NCBI GenBank assembly: GCA_023417735.1
Contig: JAEZEK010000459.1
Span: forward strand, 1-7,430
Origin: Pseudomonadota bacterium
Lineage (GTDB): Bacteria > Pseudomonadota > Alphaproteobacteria > Rhizobiales > Afifellaceae
Reading direction: 5' to 3'
DNA: 7,430 nt
Shown in pieces: positions 1-7,095 of the stretch (positions within the stretch are counted from its first letter, which is position 1; the number at the start of each line of letters is the position of its first letter). The position numbers were made by a program, and so were the translations under genes. The notes under the pieces are model-generated. The model worked only from the letters and a program-made list of their open reading frames with translations. It did no database searches and was not told the origin of the DNA.

Positions 1-386
1 CCGTGAAGGCCGCTCCCGCCGCAACTGCCGCAACTGCCGCAGCTGCTGCCCCGGCGCCGCGATCCGAGCCCGCTCGGTCGGAACCGGCGAAGGCCGCTGC
101 ACCTTCGGTGGTGCCGAGCGCCGCGCCGGAGCGGTACCGGCAGGCCGGGCCTGCGGTGGGGGACGAGCATGATCGCCTCCTGTCGCCGGGAGCGGGTGCT
201 GCGGTATCGGGTGCGTTCAGCGCGCTCGCCCACACGATTTTGGCCCAGAATGCACGCACGCTCGAGGATCTCGTCAGCGAGATGCTGCGGCCGATGCTGA
301 AGAACTGGCTCGACGAGAACCTGCCGCCGCTGGTCGAGCGTCTCGTCCGCGAGGAGATCGAGCGCGTTTCCCGCGGCCGCCGCTGA
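1..386 (+). CDS. popZ: PopZ-like polar organizing protein (DUF2497 family), C-terminal part; 5' end outside window
   Basis: The frame is open from the window edge; the GTG at position 3 is only the first possible start inside the window, so the gene is treated as 5'-truncated. PopZ self-assembles into a cell-pole scaffold in Alphaproteobacteria that anchors the chromosome centromere through ParB and recruits cell-cycle regulators (known from Caulobacter). The visible 127 residues begin with an Ala/Pro-rich low-complexity linker (about residues 1-50), including a doubled RSEPA. They end in the conserved helical oligomerization region (about 70-127), with the signature TLEDLVSEMLRPMLKNWLD (residues 87-105) followed by ENLPPLVERLVREEIER. 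A Pro-rich acidic linker before C-terminal helices is the normal PopZ architecture. Its place just upstream of valS matches gene order common in Alphaproteobacteria. Family assignment is secure; PopZ function in this organism is inferred. Confidence 0.88.
   Translation, partial: VKAAPAATAATAAAAAPAPRSEPARSEPAKAAAPSVVPSAAPERYRQAGPAVGDEHDRLLSPGAGAAVSGAFSALAHTILAQNARTLEDLVSEMLRPMLKNWLDENLPPLVERLVREEIERVSRGRR
19..45 (+). repeat. Three tandem 9-bp units inside the popZ linker
   Basis: The unit CCGCAACTG occurs twice (19-27 and 28-36), followed by a copy with one change, CCGCAGCTG (37-45). The units are in frame and encode an Ala-Ala-Thr-like run within the disordered Ala/Pro-rich linker. Such in-frame units can grow or shrink by slippage without breaking the protein. 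Confidence 0.7.
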
Positions 387-394
387 CCGGGGGC

Positions 395-448
395 CGTCCC
401 GCAGGACCGGACGCCGGGAGAGCGCGGCGGGACGTGCCGCCCGTCCCG
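395..448 (+). terminator. GC-rich hairpin after popZ (possible terminator without U-tract)
   Basis: A perfect 7-bp stem, CGGGACG (428-434) with CGTCCCG (442-448), has a 7-base loop. A second copy of the left-pairing sequence, CGTCCCGC (395-402), can instead pair with GCGGGACG (427-434) over a 24-base loop, so the two stems are mutually exclusive. The hairpin lies between the popZ stop and the valS promoter, where transcription from popZ would be expected to end. No T-run follows, so intrinsic termination would be weak at best; Rho-dependent termination or chance structure in GC-rich DNA are alternatives. Confidence 0.35.
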
Positions 449-456
449 GGGGTGTG

Positions 457-485
457 TTGACAGGTCTCCGGCCGCCCAGTTTAAG
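457..485 (+). promoter_or_regulatory. Predicted sigma70-type promoter for valS
   Basis: A perfect -35 hexamer TTGACA (457-462) is separated by exactly 17 bp from TTTAAG (480-485), which fits a -10 element moderately. Transcription would start near 491-493, giving a 5' leader of about 25 nt before the valS ATG at 517. The leader has no clear Shine-Dalgarno sequence (only GAGA near 501), as is often tolerated in Alphaproteobacteria. The short leader argues against riboswitch or attenuation control. Confidence 0.65.
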
Positions 486-516
486 CACCGGGCGAACCCC
501 GAGACCGTAAACGTCC

Positions 517-3222
517 ATGCTCGACAAGACCTACGACGCCGCAAGCGTCGAGCCGAAGATCCGTGAGAAGTGGGAGGCAGCCGGCGCGTTCCGTGCCGGC
601 GCGGGCGCGACGCCCGGCGCCGAACCCTTCGCGATCGTGATCCCGCCGCCGAACGTCACCGGCTCCCTCCATATGGGCCACGCGCTCAACAACACGCTCC
701 AGGACGTGCTCGTCCGGTTCGAGCGGATGCGCGGCAAGGACGTGCTGTGGCAGCCCGGCATGGACCATGCCGGCATTGCCACGCAGATGGTCGTCGAGCG
801 CCAGATGATGGAGCGGCAGGAGCCGGACCGTCGCGCCATCGGCCGCGACGCCTTTGTCGAGAAGGTGTGGCGCTGGAAGGGCGAATCCGGCGGGATGATC
901 GTCAACCAGCTCAAGCGCCTCGGCGCGTCCTGCGACTGGTCGCGCGAGCGCTTCACCATGGACGAGGGCCTCTCCCGCGCGGTCCTGAAGGTGTTCGTCC
1001 GCCTCTACAAGGAAGGCCTGATCTACCGCGACAAGCGGCTCGTGAACTGGGATCCGAAGCTTCTGACCGCCATCTCGGATCTCGAGGTCCAGCAGGTCGA
1101 GGTGAAGGGCAGCCTCTGGCATTTCCGGTATCCCGTGGAGGGCGAACCGGGCCGCTTCATCAATGTCGCGACGACCCGGCCGGAGACGATGCTCGGCGAC
1201 ACCGCCGTCGCCGTTCACCCGGAGGATGGGCGATACCGCGATCTCATCGGCCGGCATGCCGTCCTGCCGCTCGTCGGCCGCCGCATCCCGATCGTGGCGG
1301 ATGCCTATGCCGACCCGGAGGCGGGCTCCGGCGCGGTGAAGATCACGCCCGCGCACGACTTCAACGATTTCGAGGTCGGCAAGCGCCATTCGCTCCCGCT
1401 CGTCAGCGTGCTCGACACCGAAGCGAACGTCGTGCTGCGCGGCAATTCCGAGTTCCTGGCAGGCCTGCCGGAGAGCGCGGACCTCTCCGGAACGATCGAT
1501 GCGCTCGACGGGCTGGACCGCTTCACGGCCCGCGCGCGGATCGTCGCCATGATGGAGGCGCGGGGGCTTCTGGAGAAGGTCGAGGAGCACGTCCATTCCG
1601 TGCCGCACGGGGACCGGGGCGGCGTCCCGATCGAGCCGTTCCTGACCGACCAGTGGTACGTCGACGCGGCGACGCTGGCGAAGCCGGCGATCGCCAGCGT
1701 GCGCGAGGGGCGCACCGTCTTCGTCCCGAAGAACTGGGAGAAGACCTATTTCGAGTGGATGGAGAACATTCAGCCCTGGTGCATCTCCCGCCAGCTCTGG
1801 TGGGGCCACCGCATTCCGGCCTGGTACGGCCCGGACGGCGAGATCTTCGTGGAGGAGAGCGAGGAGGAGGCCGAGGCTGCGGCCTATCGTCATTATGGGT
1901 CACGCGTGAAGCTCGATCGCGACGAGGACGTCCTCGACACCTGGTTCTCTTCGGCGCTCTGGCCGTTCTCGACCCTCGGCTGGCCCGACGAGACGCCGGA
2001 GCTTGCGCGCTATTATCCGACCAGCGTGCTCGTGACCGGGTTCGACATCATCTTCTTCTGGGTCGCCAGGATGATGATGATGGGGCTCCACGTCATGGGC
2101 GAGGAGCCGTTCCACACCGTCTACATCCATGCCCTGGTCCGCGACGAGCACGGCGCCAAGATGTCGAAGTCCAAGGGCAACGTCGTCGATCCGCTGCAGC
2201 TCATCGAGGAGTACGGCGCCGATGCGCTGCGCTTCACGCTGGCCGCGATGGCGGCGCAGGGGCGCGACATCAAGCTCTCCACGGCGCGCATCGCCGGCTA
2301 CCGCAACTTCGCGACGAAGCTCTGGAACGCCGCCCGCTTCTGCGAGATGAACGAATGCCGCCCGCGCGACGCGTTCGACCCGCCTGCGGCGGTCGAGCCG
2401 CTCGACCGCTGGATCCTCACCGAAGCCTCGCGCGCGTCGGCCAGGGTCACGGAAGCCCTCGTCGGCTATCGCTTCAACGAGGCGGCCGAAGCGGCCTACC
2501 AGTTCGTGTGGAACACGTTCTGCGACTGGTACCTGGAGCTCATCAAGCCGATTCTGAACGGCGACGACGAGGCCGCGAAGGCCGAGGTGCGGGCGACGGC
2601 GGGTCATGTGTTGAGCCTCGCCCTCAAGCTCCTCCATCCCTTCATGCCCTATGTCACGGAGGCGCTCTGGGAATCGCTTCACGGCGAAGATGCCGGGGTT
2701 TTGGCTCTCGCGGCATGGCCGGACGTGGCGTACGAGGACGCCGATGCCGCGGCGGACGTGAACTGGCTGATCGATCTCGTCACGCAGATCCGCTCTGCGC
2801 GATCGGAAATGAACGTACCGCCCTCCGCACGCATCCCGATGGTGATGGTGGGCGGCTCTCCCGTCACGCACGACCGCCTGTCGAGGCACACGGCCGCGCT
2901 CGAGCGCCTCGCCCGCATATCCGAGATCCGCGTCGGCGAATCCGTTCCTGCGGGATCGGCGCAGCTCCTGATCGGAGAAGCCACGGCGGCGCTGCCGCTT
3001 GCCGGGATCGTCGATCTCTCGGCCGAACGGATCCGGCTGGAGAAGGAGCTCGCGAAGGTCGGCGTCGAGATCGCGCGGCTCGACAAGAAGCTCGCCAACG
3101 AGAACTTCGTGGCCCGCGCGCCGGAGGACGTGGTCGAGGCCGAGCGCGAGAAGCTGGCCGCCTATGCCGAGGACAGGCGGCGCCTCGAGGTCGCCCTCAG
3201 GCGCGTCGGGGAGGCGGCGTAG
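517..3222 (+). CDS. valS: Valine--tRNA ligase (ValRS, class Ia)
   Basis: Charges tRNA-Val with valine using ATP in the cytoplasm and edits mischarged Thr-tRNA-Val. The 901-residue product is complete and slightly shorter than the about 950 residues of E. coli ValS. In order it shows: the N-terminal start MLDKTYDAASVEPKI typical of the family; the class I HIGH motif as HMGH (residues 52-55) after PPPNVTGSL; the CP1 editing domain with TTRPETMLGD (219-228); HGDRGGVPIEP (364-374) and WCISRQLWWGHRIPAW (421-436); FDIIFFWVARMM (509-520); and the KMSKS loop exactly as KMSKS (548-552). The anticodon-binding helical domain spans about 625-770. A C-terminal Leu/Glu/Lys/Arg-rich tRNA-binding coiled coil covers about 835-897. 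The ATG at 517 is chosen because the conserved N terminus begins there. It lies downstream of popZ but appears to have its own promoter at 457-485. Confidence 0.97.
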   Translation: MLDKTYDAASVEPKIREKWEAAGAFRAGAGATPGAEPFAIVIPPPNVTGSLHMGHALNNTLQDVLVRFERMRGKDVLWQPGMDHAGIATQMVVERQMMERQEPDRRAIGRDAFVEKVWRWKGESGGMIVNQLKRLGASCDWSRERFTMDEGLSRAVLKVFVRLYKEGLIYRDKRLVNWDPKLLTAISDLEVQQVEVKGSLWHFRYPVEGEPGRFINVATTRPETMLGDTAVAVHPEDGRYRDLIGRHAVLPLVGRRIPIVADAYADPEAGSGAVKITPAHDFNDFEVGKRHSLPLVSVLDTEANVVLRGNSEFLAGLPESADLSGTIDALDGLDRFTARARIVAMMEARGLLEKVEEHVHSVPHGDRGGVPIEPFLTDQWYVDAATLAKPAIASVREGRTVFVPKNWEKTYFEWMENIQPWCISRQLWWGHRIPAWYGPDGEIFVEESEEEAEAAAYRHYGSRVKLDRDEDVLDTWFSSALWPFSTLGWPDETPELARYYPTSVLVTGFDIIFFWVARMMMMGLHVMGEEPFHTVYIHALVRDEHGAKMSKSKGNVVDPLQLIEEYGADALRFTLAAMAAQGRDIKLSTARIAGYRNFATKLWNAARFCEMNECRPRDAFDPPAAVEPLDRWILTEASRASARVTEALVGYRFNEAAEAAYQFVWNTFCDWYLELIKPILNGDDEAAKAEVRATAGHVLSLALKLLHPFMPYVTEALWESLHGEDAGVLALAAWPDVAYEDADAAADVNWLIDLVTQIRSARSEMNVPPSARIPMVMVGGSPVTHDRLSRHTAALERLARISEIRVGESVPAGSAQLLIGEATAALPLAGIVDLSAERIRLEKELAKVGVEIARLDKKLANENFVARAPEDVVEAEREKLAAYAEDRRRLEVALRRVGEAA

Positions 3223-3246
3223 CCGAAGCGGCTGCTGGCGGGCGCC

Positions 3247-3393
3247 TCAGCTGGCGAAGCTGCCGACGAGCAGCACGATGCCCACGGCCACGAGGCAGGC
3301 GAAGATCGCAAGGGGAATTGCCGGTCCGGCCGAAAGCCTGAACTCGAGGCCAGTCTCGGCTTGATCCTGCCCGGTCGACCGCGTCGCCTGCAC
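3247..3393 (-). CDS. Small single-pass membrane protein, 48 residues, function unknown
   Basis: I do not recognise this protein. The start is a GTG (complement of 3391-3393) chosen because GGAGG (complement of 3401-3405) lies 7 nt upstream, a near-ideal ribosome binding site that is stronger than those of the large genes here. The 48-residue product has a polar N-terminal half (residues 1-22, with acidic and Gln residues) and one C-terminal hydrophobic helix (about 24-46: PAIPLAIFACLVAVGIVLLV and flanks). This resembles a tail-anchored or N-in single-span protein. It converges on valS, with stop codons 24 bp apart. In-frame starts at 3435 and 3471 would give 62 or 74 residues but add an Arg-rich stretch and lack a good ribosome site. 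A possible promoter sits at 3424-3452. An antisense ORF arising by chance is possible, but the ribosome site plus membrane segment make a real gene likely. Confidence 0.6.
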   Translation of the reverse strand: MQATRSTGQDQAETGLEFRLSAGPAIPLAIFACLVAVGIVLLVGSFAS

Positions 3394-3396
3394 GTG

Positions 3397-3405
3397 CCTT
3401 CCTCC
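3397..3405 (-). promoter_or_regulatory. Strong ribosome binding site that fixes the GTG start of the small membrane protein
   Basis: Read on the minus strand the sequence is GGAGGAAGG, with the GGAGG core 7 nt before the GTG. It selects the 48-residue form over the longer in-frame alternatives. Confidence 0.6.
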
Positions 3406-3423
3406 GCCCCGTTTCGATCGCCG

Positions 3424-3452
3424 TCTATTGCCCATCGCCGACCCGGCTTCAA
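3424..3452 (-). promoter_or_regulatory. Possible promoter for the small membrane protein gene
   Basis: On the minus strand TTGAAG (complement of 3447-3452) is followed after 17 bp by AATAGA (complement of 3424-3429). The -35 is fair and the -10 is poor. The implied start near 3416-3418 gives a leader of about 24 nt that contains the strong ribosome site. A promoter here would exclude the longer in-frame starts at 3435 and 3471. The call is weak by itself and rests on position. Confidence 0.3.
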
Positions 3453-3465
3453 CGCTCGCCCGGCC

Positions 3466-3506
3466 AATCAAAGCCGATCTCCACCGAGTTCAGGTACACT
3501 TTGATT
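3466..3506. promoter_or_regulatory. 8-bp perfect inverted repeat in the divergent intergenic region, possible operator
   Basis: AATCAAAG (3466-3473) and CTTTGATT (3499-3506) are exact reverse complements separated by 25 bp. Arm-to-arm spacing is 33 bp, about three helical turns, which would put two half-sites on one face of the DNA. The repeat lies between the minus-strand small gene and sdaA, in the only AT-richer island (about 3488-3521) of the gap. The rest of the 234-bp gap (3394-3627) holds no ORF I can support and no convincing consensus promoter for sdaA. The AT-rich stretch is the likeliest place for one, and would imply an untranslated leader of roughly 100 nt. Confidence 0.4.
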
Positions 3507-3627
3507 CATTTACCCTAATTCCGGCCGAGGTATGGCCGCGCGGAACCGATCCTGCCTTGCGGCACTGGACCTCGATTCTCCCCGGTGGGAGCGCTAACCT
3601 GGGGCGTGCCGTTCTCGGGGCCGCGTG

Positions 3628-5004
3628 ATGTTTCTCAGCATCTTCGACATCTTCAAGGTCGGGATCGGGCCGTCGAGTTCGCACACCGTGGGGCCAATGG
3701 TGGCGGCCCGACGCTTTCTCGATTCGGTCGGAGAGGACGCGCGCGGGCGGGTCACCGTGACCCTTCACGGCTCGCTCGCTTTCACCGGCCGGGGGCACGC
3801 CACGGACCAGGCGGTTGCGCTCGGGCTTGCAGGCGAATCACCCGAGAGCGTCGACCCTGACCGGGTGGAGCCGATCCTAACCCGTCTCGCGGAGGAGAAG
3901 TGCCTGGCCGACGCCGGCAGGCCCCGGCTCCTGTTCGACCCGGCGGCGGACATCCTGTTCGATTACGGGCCGCCGCTTCCCGGCCACGCCAACGGCATGG
4001 TGTTCCGGCTCCGGGACGGGAGCGGGTCGGCAGTTCGGGAAGAAACCTACTATTCCGTCGGCGGCGGCTTCGTCGCGACCGCCGCGGAGCTGGGGCAGCT
4101 ACAGGCGGAGGGAGGCGGGAAGCCGCCCCACGACGTGCCGTTCCCCTTCGCGACGGCGCGCGAGATGCTTGAGATGGGTGAAGCCTGCGGGCTCACCATC
4201 GCCGCGATGAAGCGGGCAAACGAGGAGGCACGCGGGCCCGAAGGCGGACTCGACGGTGGCATCGATCGCATCGTCGACGCCATGAACGCCTGCATGGATC
4301 GCGGGCTGACGGAAAGCGGGACACTGCCTGGCGGGTTGAAGATCAAGCGGCGCGCCCGGGCGATCCACCAGCAGCTGATGGCGGAGAACGGCTCGAACAT
4401 GCTGCAGCCGCATCGGCTGATGGACTGGCTGGGCGTCTACGCGATGGCGGTGAACGAGGAGAATGCCGCCGGCGGGCGGGTCGTGACGGCGCCCACCAAC
4501 GGCGCAGCCGGCGTGATCCCCGCCGTGCTCCGGTACTACACGCATCATTGCCTCGGCGCCGACGCGGCGAGCGTAAGGGACTTCCTGCTCGCGGCCGCCG
4601 CGATCGGCGGCATCATCAAGCACAACGCCTCCATCTCCGGGGCGGAGGTCGGCTGCCAGGGGGAGGTCGGGTCCGCCGCGGCCATGGCTGCGGCCGGGCT
4701 CGCGGCCGCCCTCGGCGGCTCGAATGCCCAGGTGGAGAACGCGGCGGAAATCGCGCTCGAGCACCATCTCGGCATGACCTGCGACCCGATCGGCGGGCTC
4801 GTGCAGGTGCCGTGCATCGAGCGGAACGCGCTCGGCGCGGTGAAGGCGGTGACGGCGGCCTCGCTGGCGCTGCGCGGGGACGGCTCGCATTTCGTCCCCC
4901 TCGACGATTGCATCGAGACGATGCGCCAGACCGGGCGCGACATGAGCGACAAGTACAAGGAGACGTCGCGCGGCGGGCTCGCGGTGAACGTGGTCGCCTG
5001 CTGA
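3628..5004 (+). CDS. sdaA: L-serine dehydratase (L-serine ammonia-lyase), single-chain iron-sulfur type
   Basis: Converts L-serine to pyruvate and ammonia in the cytoplasm with a [4Fe-4S] cluster rather than pyridoxal phosphate. The start is taken as ATG 3628 (458 residues); a GTG one codon earlier is possible. The N-terminal beta domain (about 1-155) opens with [20 protein letters not shown] (4-23), the family signature. The catalytic alpha domain (about 175-455) contains [17 protein letters not shown] (288-304), [20 protein letters not shown] (331-350) and [18 protein letters not shown] (384-401). Cluster cysteines are C343, C385 and C396. The last residue is C458, matching the C-terminal cysteine that enters the active site and ligates the cluster in the Legionella enzyme. 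That numbering agreement supports the ATG start. Length is normal for the fused one-chain form. Upstream GGGG at 3617-3620 is only a weak ribosome site. A carboxylase alpha gene follows about 40 bp later on the same strand. Confidence 0.96.
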   Translation: MFLSIFDIFKVGIGPSSSHTVGPMVAARRFLDSVGEDARGRVTVTLHGSLAFTGRGHATDQAVALGLAGESPESVDPDRVEPILTRLAEEKCLADAGRPRLLFDPAADILFDYGPPLPGHANGMVFRLRDGSGSAVREETYYSVGGGFVATAAELGQLQAEGGGKPPHDVPFPFATAREMLEMGEACGLTIAAMKRANEEARGPEGGLDGGIDRIVDAMNACMDRGLTESGTLPGGLKIKRRARAIHQQLMAENGSNMLQPHRLMDWLGVYAMAVNEENAAGGRVVTAPTNGAAGVIPAVLRYYTHHCLGADAASVRDFLLAAAAIGGIIKHNASISGAEVGCQGEVGSAAAMAAAGLAAALGGSNAQVENAAEIALEHHLGMTCDPIGGLVQVPCIERNALGAVKAVTAASLALRGDGSHFVPLDDCIETMRQTGRDMSDKYKETSRGGLAVNVVAC

Positions 5005-5045
5005 TCCGGCTTGCGCATCGCGCGCCGCGGCCCGACAACATGGGC

Positions 5046-7025
5046 ATGTTCCGATCGCTGCTCGTCGCAAACCGGGGCGAGATCGCCCGCCGCATAATCC
5101 GTACCGCGCGGCGCATGGGCCTGCGCACGATCGCAGTCGCGACGGAGGCCGACCGCTCCTGGCCGCATTGGCGGGAGGCGGACGAGGCCGTCTTCATCGG
5201 GTCCGGGCCGGCTTCGGAAAGCTACCTGTCGATCGAGCGGATCGTCGCTGCTGCCCGGGACAACGGCGCAGATGCCCTGCACCCGGGCTACGGGTTCCTC
5301 TCCGAGAACGCCGACTTCGCGCAAGCCTGCGCCGATGCGGGCCTGATCTTCGTCGGTCCGCCAGCCGCCGCGATTCGTGCCATGGGCTCGAAGGCGGAGG
5401 CCAAGCGGCTGATGGTGCAGGCGGGCGTGCCCGTCGTGCCGGGCTACCACGGGGAGCGCCAGGAGACGGGGTTCCTGCGGCAGAAGGCCTACGAGATCGG
5501 CTATCCGCTGCTCGTGAAGGCCGTCGCCGGCGGCGGCGGGCGCGGCATGCGGCGGGTCGACCGCGCCGTGGATTTCGACGCTGCGCTGGAATCGGCACGG
5601 CGCGAGGCGCAGAACGCGTTCGGCGACGACCGCGTCCTCCTGGAGCGCTATGTCGTCAATCCGCGCCACATCGAGATCCAGGTCTTCGCCGACGCGAGCG
5701 GGCGGACGATCCATCTGGGGGAGCGGGACTGTTCTGTGCAGCGCCGGCACCAGAAGGAGATCGAGGAAGCGCCGGCGCCGGGGATGTCCGCCGCCTTGCG
5801 CACGGCGATGGGGCAGGCCGCGGTCCGCGCGGCGGAGGCGGTCGGATACCGGGGCGCGGGAACCGTCGAGTTCGTGCTCGAGCCGCCGAAGGGCGAGGGC
5901 GACCCCGCCTTCTTCTTCCTCGAGATGAACACGCGGCTGCAAGTCGAGCATCCGGTTACGGAAATGGTCACGGGTCTCGACCTGGTCGAATGGCAGATCC
6001 GGATCGCGGCGGGCGAGGCGCTGCCGGTCGGCCAGGAGGATGTCCGGTTCGATGGACACGCGGTGGAGGTACGCCTCTATGCCGAGGACCCGCGCCACGA
6101 TTTCCGCCCCTCGAGCGGGCGGATCTGGGCCGCCTCGTTCCCCGAAGGGCCGGGACTCAGGGTGGATTCGGGCGTCGCCGAGGGGACCGTCGTCAGCCCG
6201 TTCTACGATTCGATGCTGGGCAAGGTCATCGCGCATGGGGCCGACCGGGCCGAGGCGCTGGCCCGCCTTGGCGGCGCGCTCGCCGAAACCGCGATCGCCG
6301 GGCCGAAGACCAACATTGCGTTTCTGAGCGCGGTGACCGGCCATCCGGAGTTCGCCGCGGGCGGCGTCGACACAGGCTTCCTGGACCGGATTCTGCCGGT
6401 ACTGGCGCTCCGCGAGCCGGCACCCGGATCGGCTGCAGCGGTCATTGCGGGCCGAATCGCGGCCGAGGCGGCGCAGGCGGCGGAGCGGGTGCGCGGTCCC
6501 TGGGCACGGGCGGATGCGTTCGAGCTGACCGGGCTGCGCCGGCGCCAGACCCTCGCCGTCGAGATCGAAGGCGGTCCGGCGGAGGCGATCATCGCCTGGC
6601 GCGAGGGGGGGCCCGACGTCGTCGAACTGGACGGCACGCGCATCGAGCCCGCACCGCCCTCGACGGTCGTATGGGGGGACAAGTGCGCGTTCGTGCTCGC
6701 TGATGGCGAGCAGCTCGCGGTCGGATTTCCGGACGCCCTCGATCGCGCCCTCGGACTCGCCGTCGACGGCGGCATCGTGCATGCGCCGATGCACGGCAGG
6801 GTGCTTCACGTCGCCGTCGCCGTCGGGGACATCGTCGCGCAGGGCGCACCGCTCTTCGCGCTCGAGGCGATGAAGATGGAGCACACGCTGGTCGCCCCGA
6901 TCGCCGGCCGGGTGAGCGAGGTGCGGATCGCGCCGGGCGAACAGGTCGAGGAGAGCGCCGTCGCAATCCTCATCGAGCCGACGGCGGAAGCCGAGGCCGC
7001 GGCGGGGGAGGCGGCCGGCGCCTGA
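5046..7025 (+). CDS. mccA: Biotin-dependent acyl-CoA carboxylase alpha subunit (biotin carboxylase plus biotin carrier), most like 3-methylcrotonyl-CoA carboxylase
   Basis: Carboxylates its own biotin with ATP and bicarbonate, then passes the carboxyl group to a separate beta subunit. The 659-residue protein has a biotin carboxylase N-terminal domain starting MFRSLLVANRGEIARRIIRT (1-20) and an ATP-grasp domain with the glycine loop KAVAGGGGRGMRRV (158-171). Further motifs are CSVQRRHQKEIEEAPAPG (229-246), EMNTRLQVEHPVTE (293-306, including catalytic-type E293, N295, R297) and HAVEVRLYAEDP (338-349). A linker/BT-like region spans about 450-570. The biotinyl domain carries EAMKMEH (607-613) with biotin lysine K610. 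VPGYHG (131-136) and overall length favour methylcrotonyl-CoA (leucine breakdown) over propionyl- or acetyl-CoA enzymes, but this is from recall. The ATG at 5040 adds two residues; 5046 matches the usual MF start. No clear ribosome site is visible, and the 41-bp gap after sdaA suggests cotranscription. No beta subunit gene is in the window. Confidence 0.93.
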   Translation: MFRSLLVANRGEIARRIIRTARRMGLRTIAVATEADRSWPHWREADEAVFIGSGPASESYLSIERIVAAARDNGADALHPGYGFLSENADFAQACADAGLIFVGPPAAAIRAMGSKAEAKRLMVQAGVPVVPGYHGERQETGFLRQKAYEIGYPLLVKAVAGGGGRGMRRVDRAVDFDAALESARREAQNAFGDDRVLLERYVVNPRHIEIQVFADASGRTIHLGERDCSVQRRHQKEIEEAPAPGMSAALRTAMGQAAVRAAEAVGYRGAGTVEFVLEPPKGEGDPAFFFLEMNTRLQVEHPVTEMVTGLDLVEWQIRIAAGEALPVGQEDVRFDGHAVEVRLYAEDPRHDFRPSSGRIWAASFPEGPGLRVDSGVAEGTVVSPFYDSMLGKVIAHGADRAEALARLGGALAETAIAGPKTNIAFLSAVTGHPEFAAGGVDTGFLDRILPVLALREPAPGSAAAVIAGRIAAEAAQAAERVRGPWARADAFELTGLRRRQTLAVEIEGGPAEAIIAWREGGPDVVELDGTRIEPAPPSTVVWGDKCAFVLADGEQLAVGFPDALDRALGLAVDGGIVHAPMHGRVLHVAVAVGDIVAQGAPLFALEAMKMEHTLVAPIAGRVSEVRIAPGEQVEESAVAILIEPTAEAEAAAGEAAGA

Positions 7026-7085
7026 GCCCTGTGAAAGGCGGGCGGTGCGACGACGGACCCGTTCCCAGGACGGGCCGGCGGCGAT

Positions 7086-7093
7086 AAGGAGGG
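7086..7093 (+). promoter_or_regulatory. Ribosome binding site of the DUF1489 gene
   Basis: AAGGAGGG lies 3 nt (from the GGAGG core) before ATG 7096. The match to the 16S rRNA tail is excellent although the spacing is short. It fixes this start. The remaining gap from 7026 holds only a weak hairpin at 7058-7074 (CCCGT/ACGGG, 7-base loop) without a T-run. Confidence 0.6.
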
Positions 7094-7095
7094 CC

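Noticed and set aside
481..1893. 470-residue antisense open frame across the 5' half of valS
   Set aside because: No recognisable motif, composition typical of an antisense shadow (rich in Arg, Asp, His, Leu), and no ribosome site worth noting.
1900..2889. 329-residue antisense open frame across the 3' half of valS
   Set aside because: Same reasoning: antisense to a fully convincing valS, with no domain or conserved motif.
570..3341. 923-residue plus-strand open frame overlapping valS
   Set aside because: It is the +2 shadow of valS. Its translation is Arg/Gly/Pro/Ala-rich with no domain, and the valS frame has every synthetase motif. Stop codons are rare in off-frames of GC-rich genes.
3162..3467. 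101-residue minus-strand frame overlapping the end of valS and the small membrane gene
   Set aside because: It overlaps the valS 3' end by 61 bp and its translation is Arg/Ser/Ala/Pro-rich with no hydrophobic helix; the other frame carries the ribosome site and membrane segment.
3428..3628. 66-residue plus-strand frame starting at TTG whose TGA overlaps the sdaA ATG (TGATG)
   Set aside because: The TGATG overlap invited a leader-peptide or coupling reading, but the frame has a TTG start without a ribosome site, no motif, and covers the inverted repeat and likely promoter island.
7058..7074. Hairpin CCCGT/ACGGG between the carboxylase and DUF1489 genes as a terminator
   Set aside because: Only a 5-bp stem (about 7 bp if one bulge is allowed), no T-run, and within the range expected by chance in GC-rich DNA.
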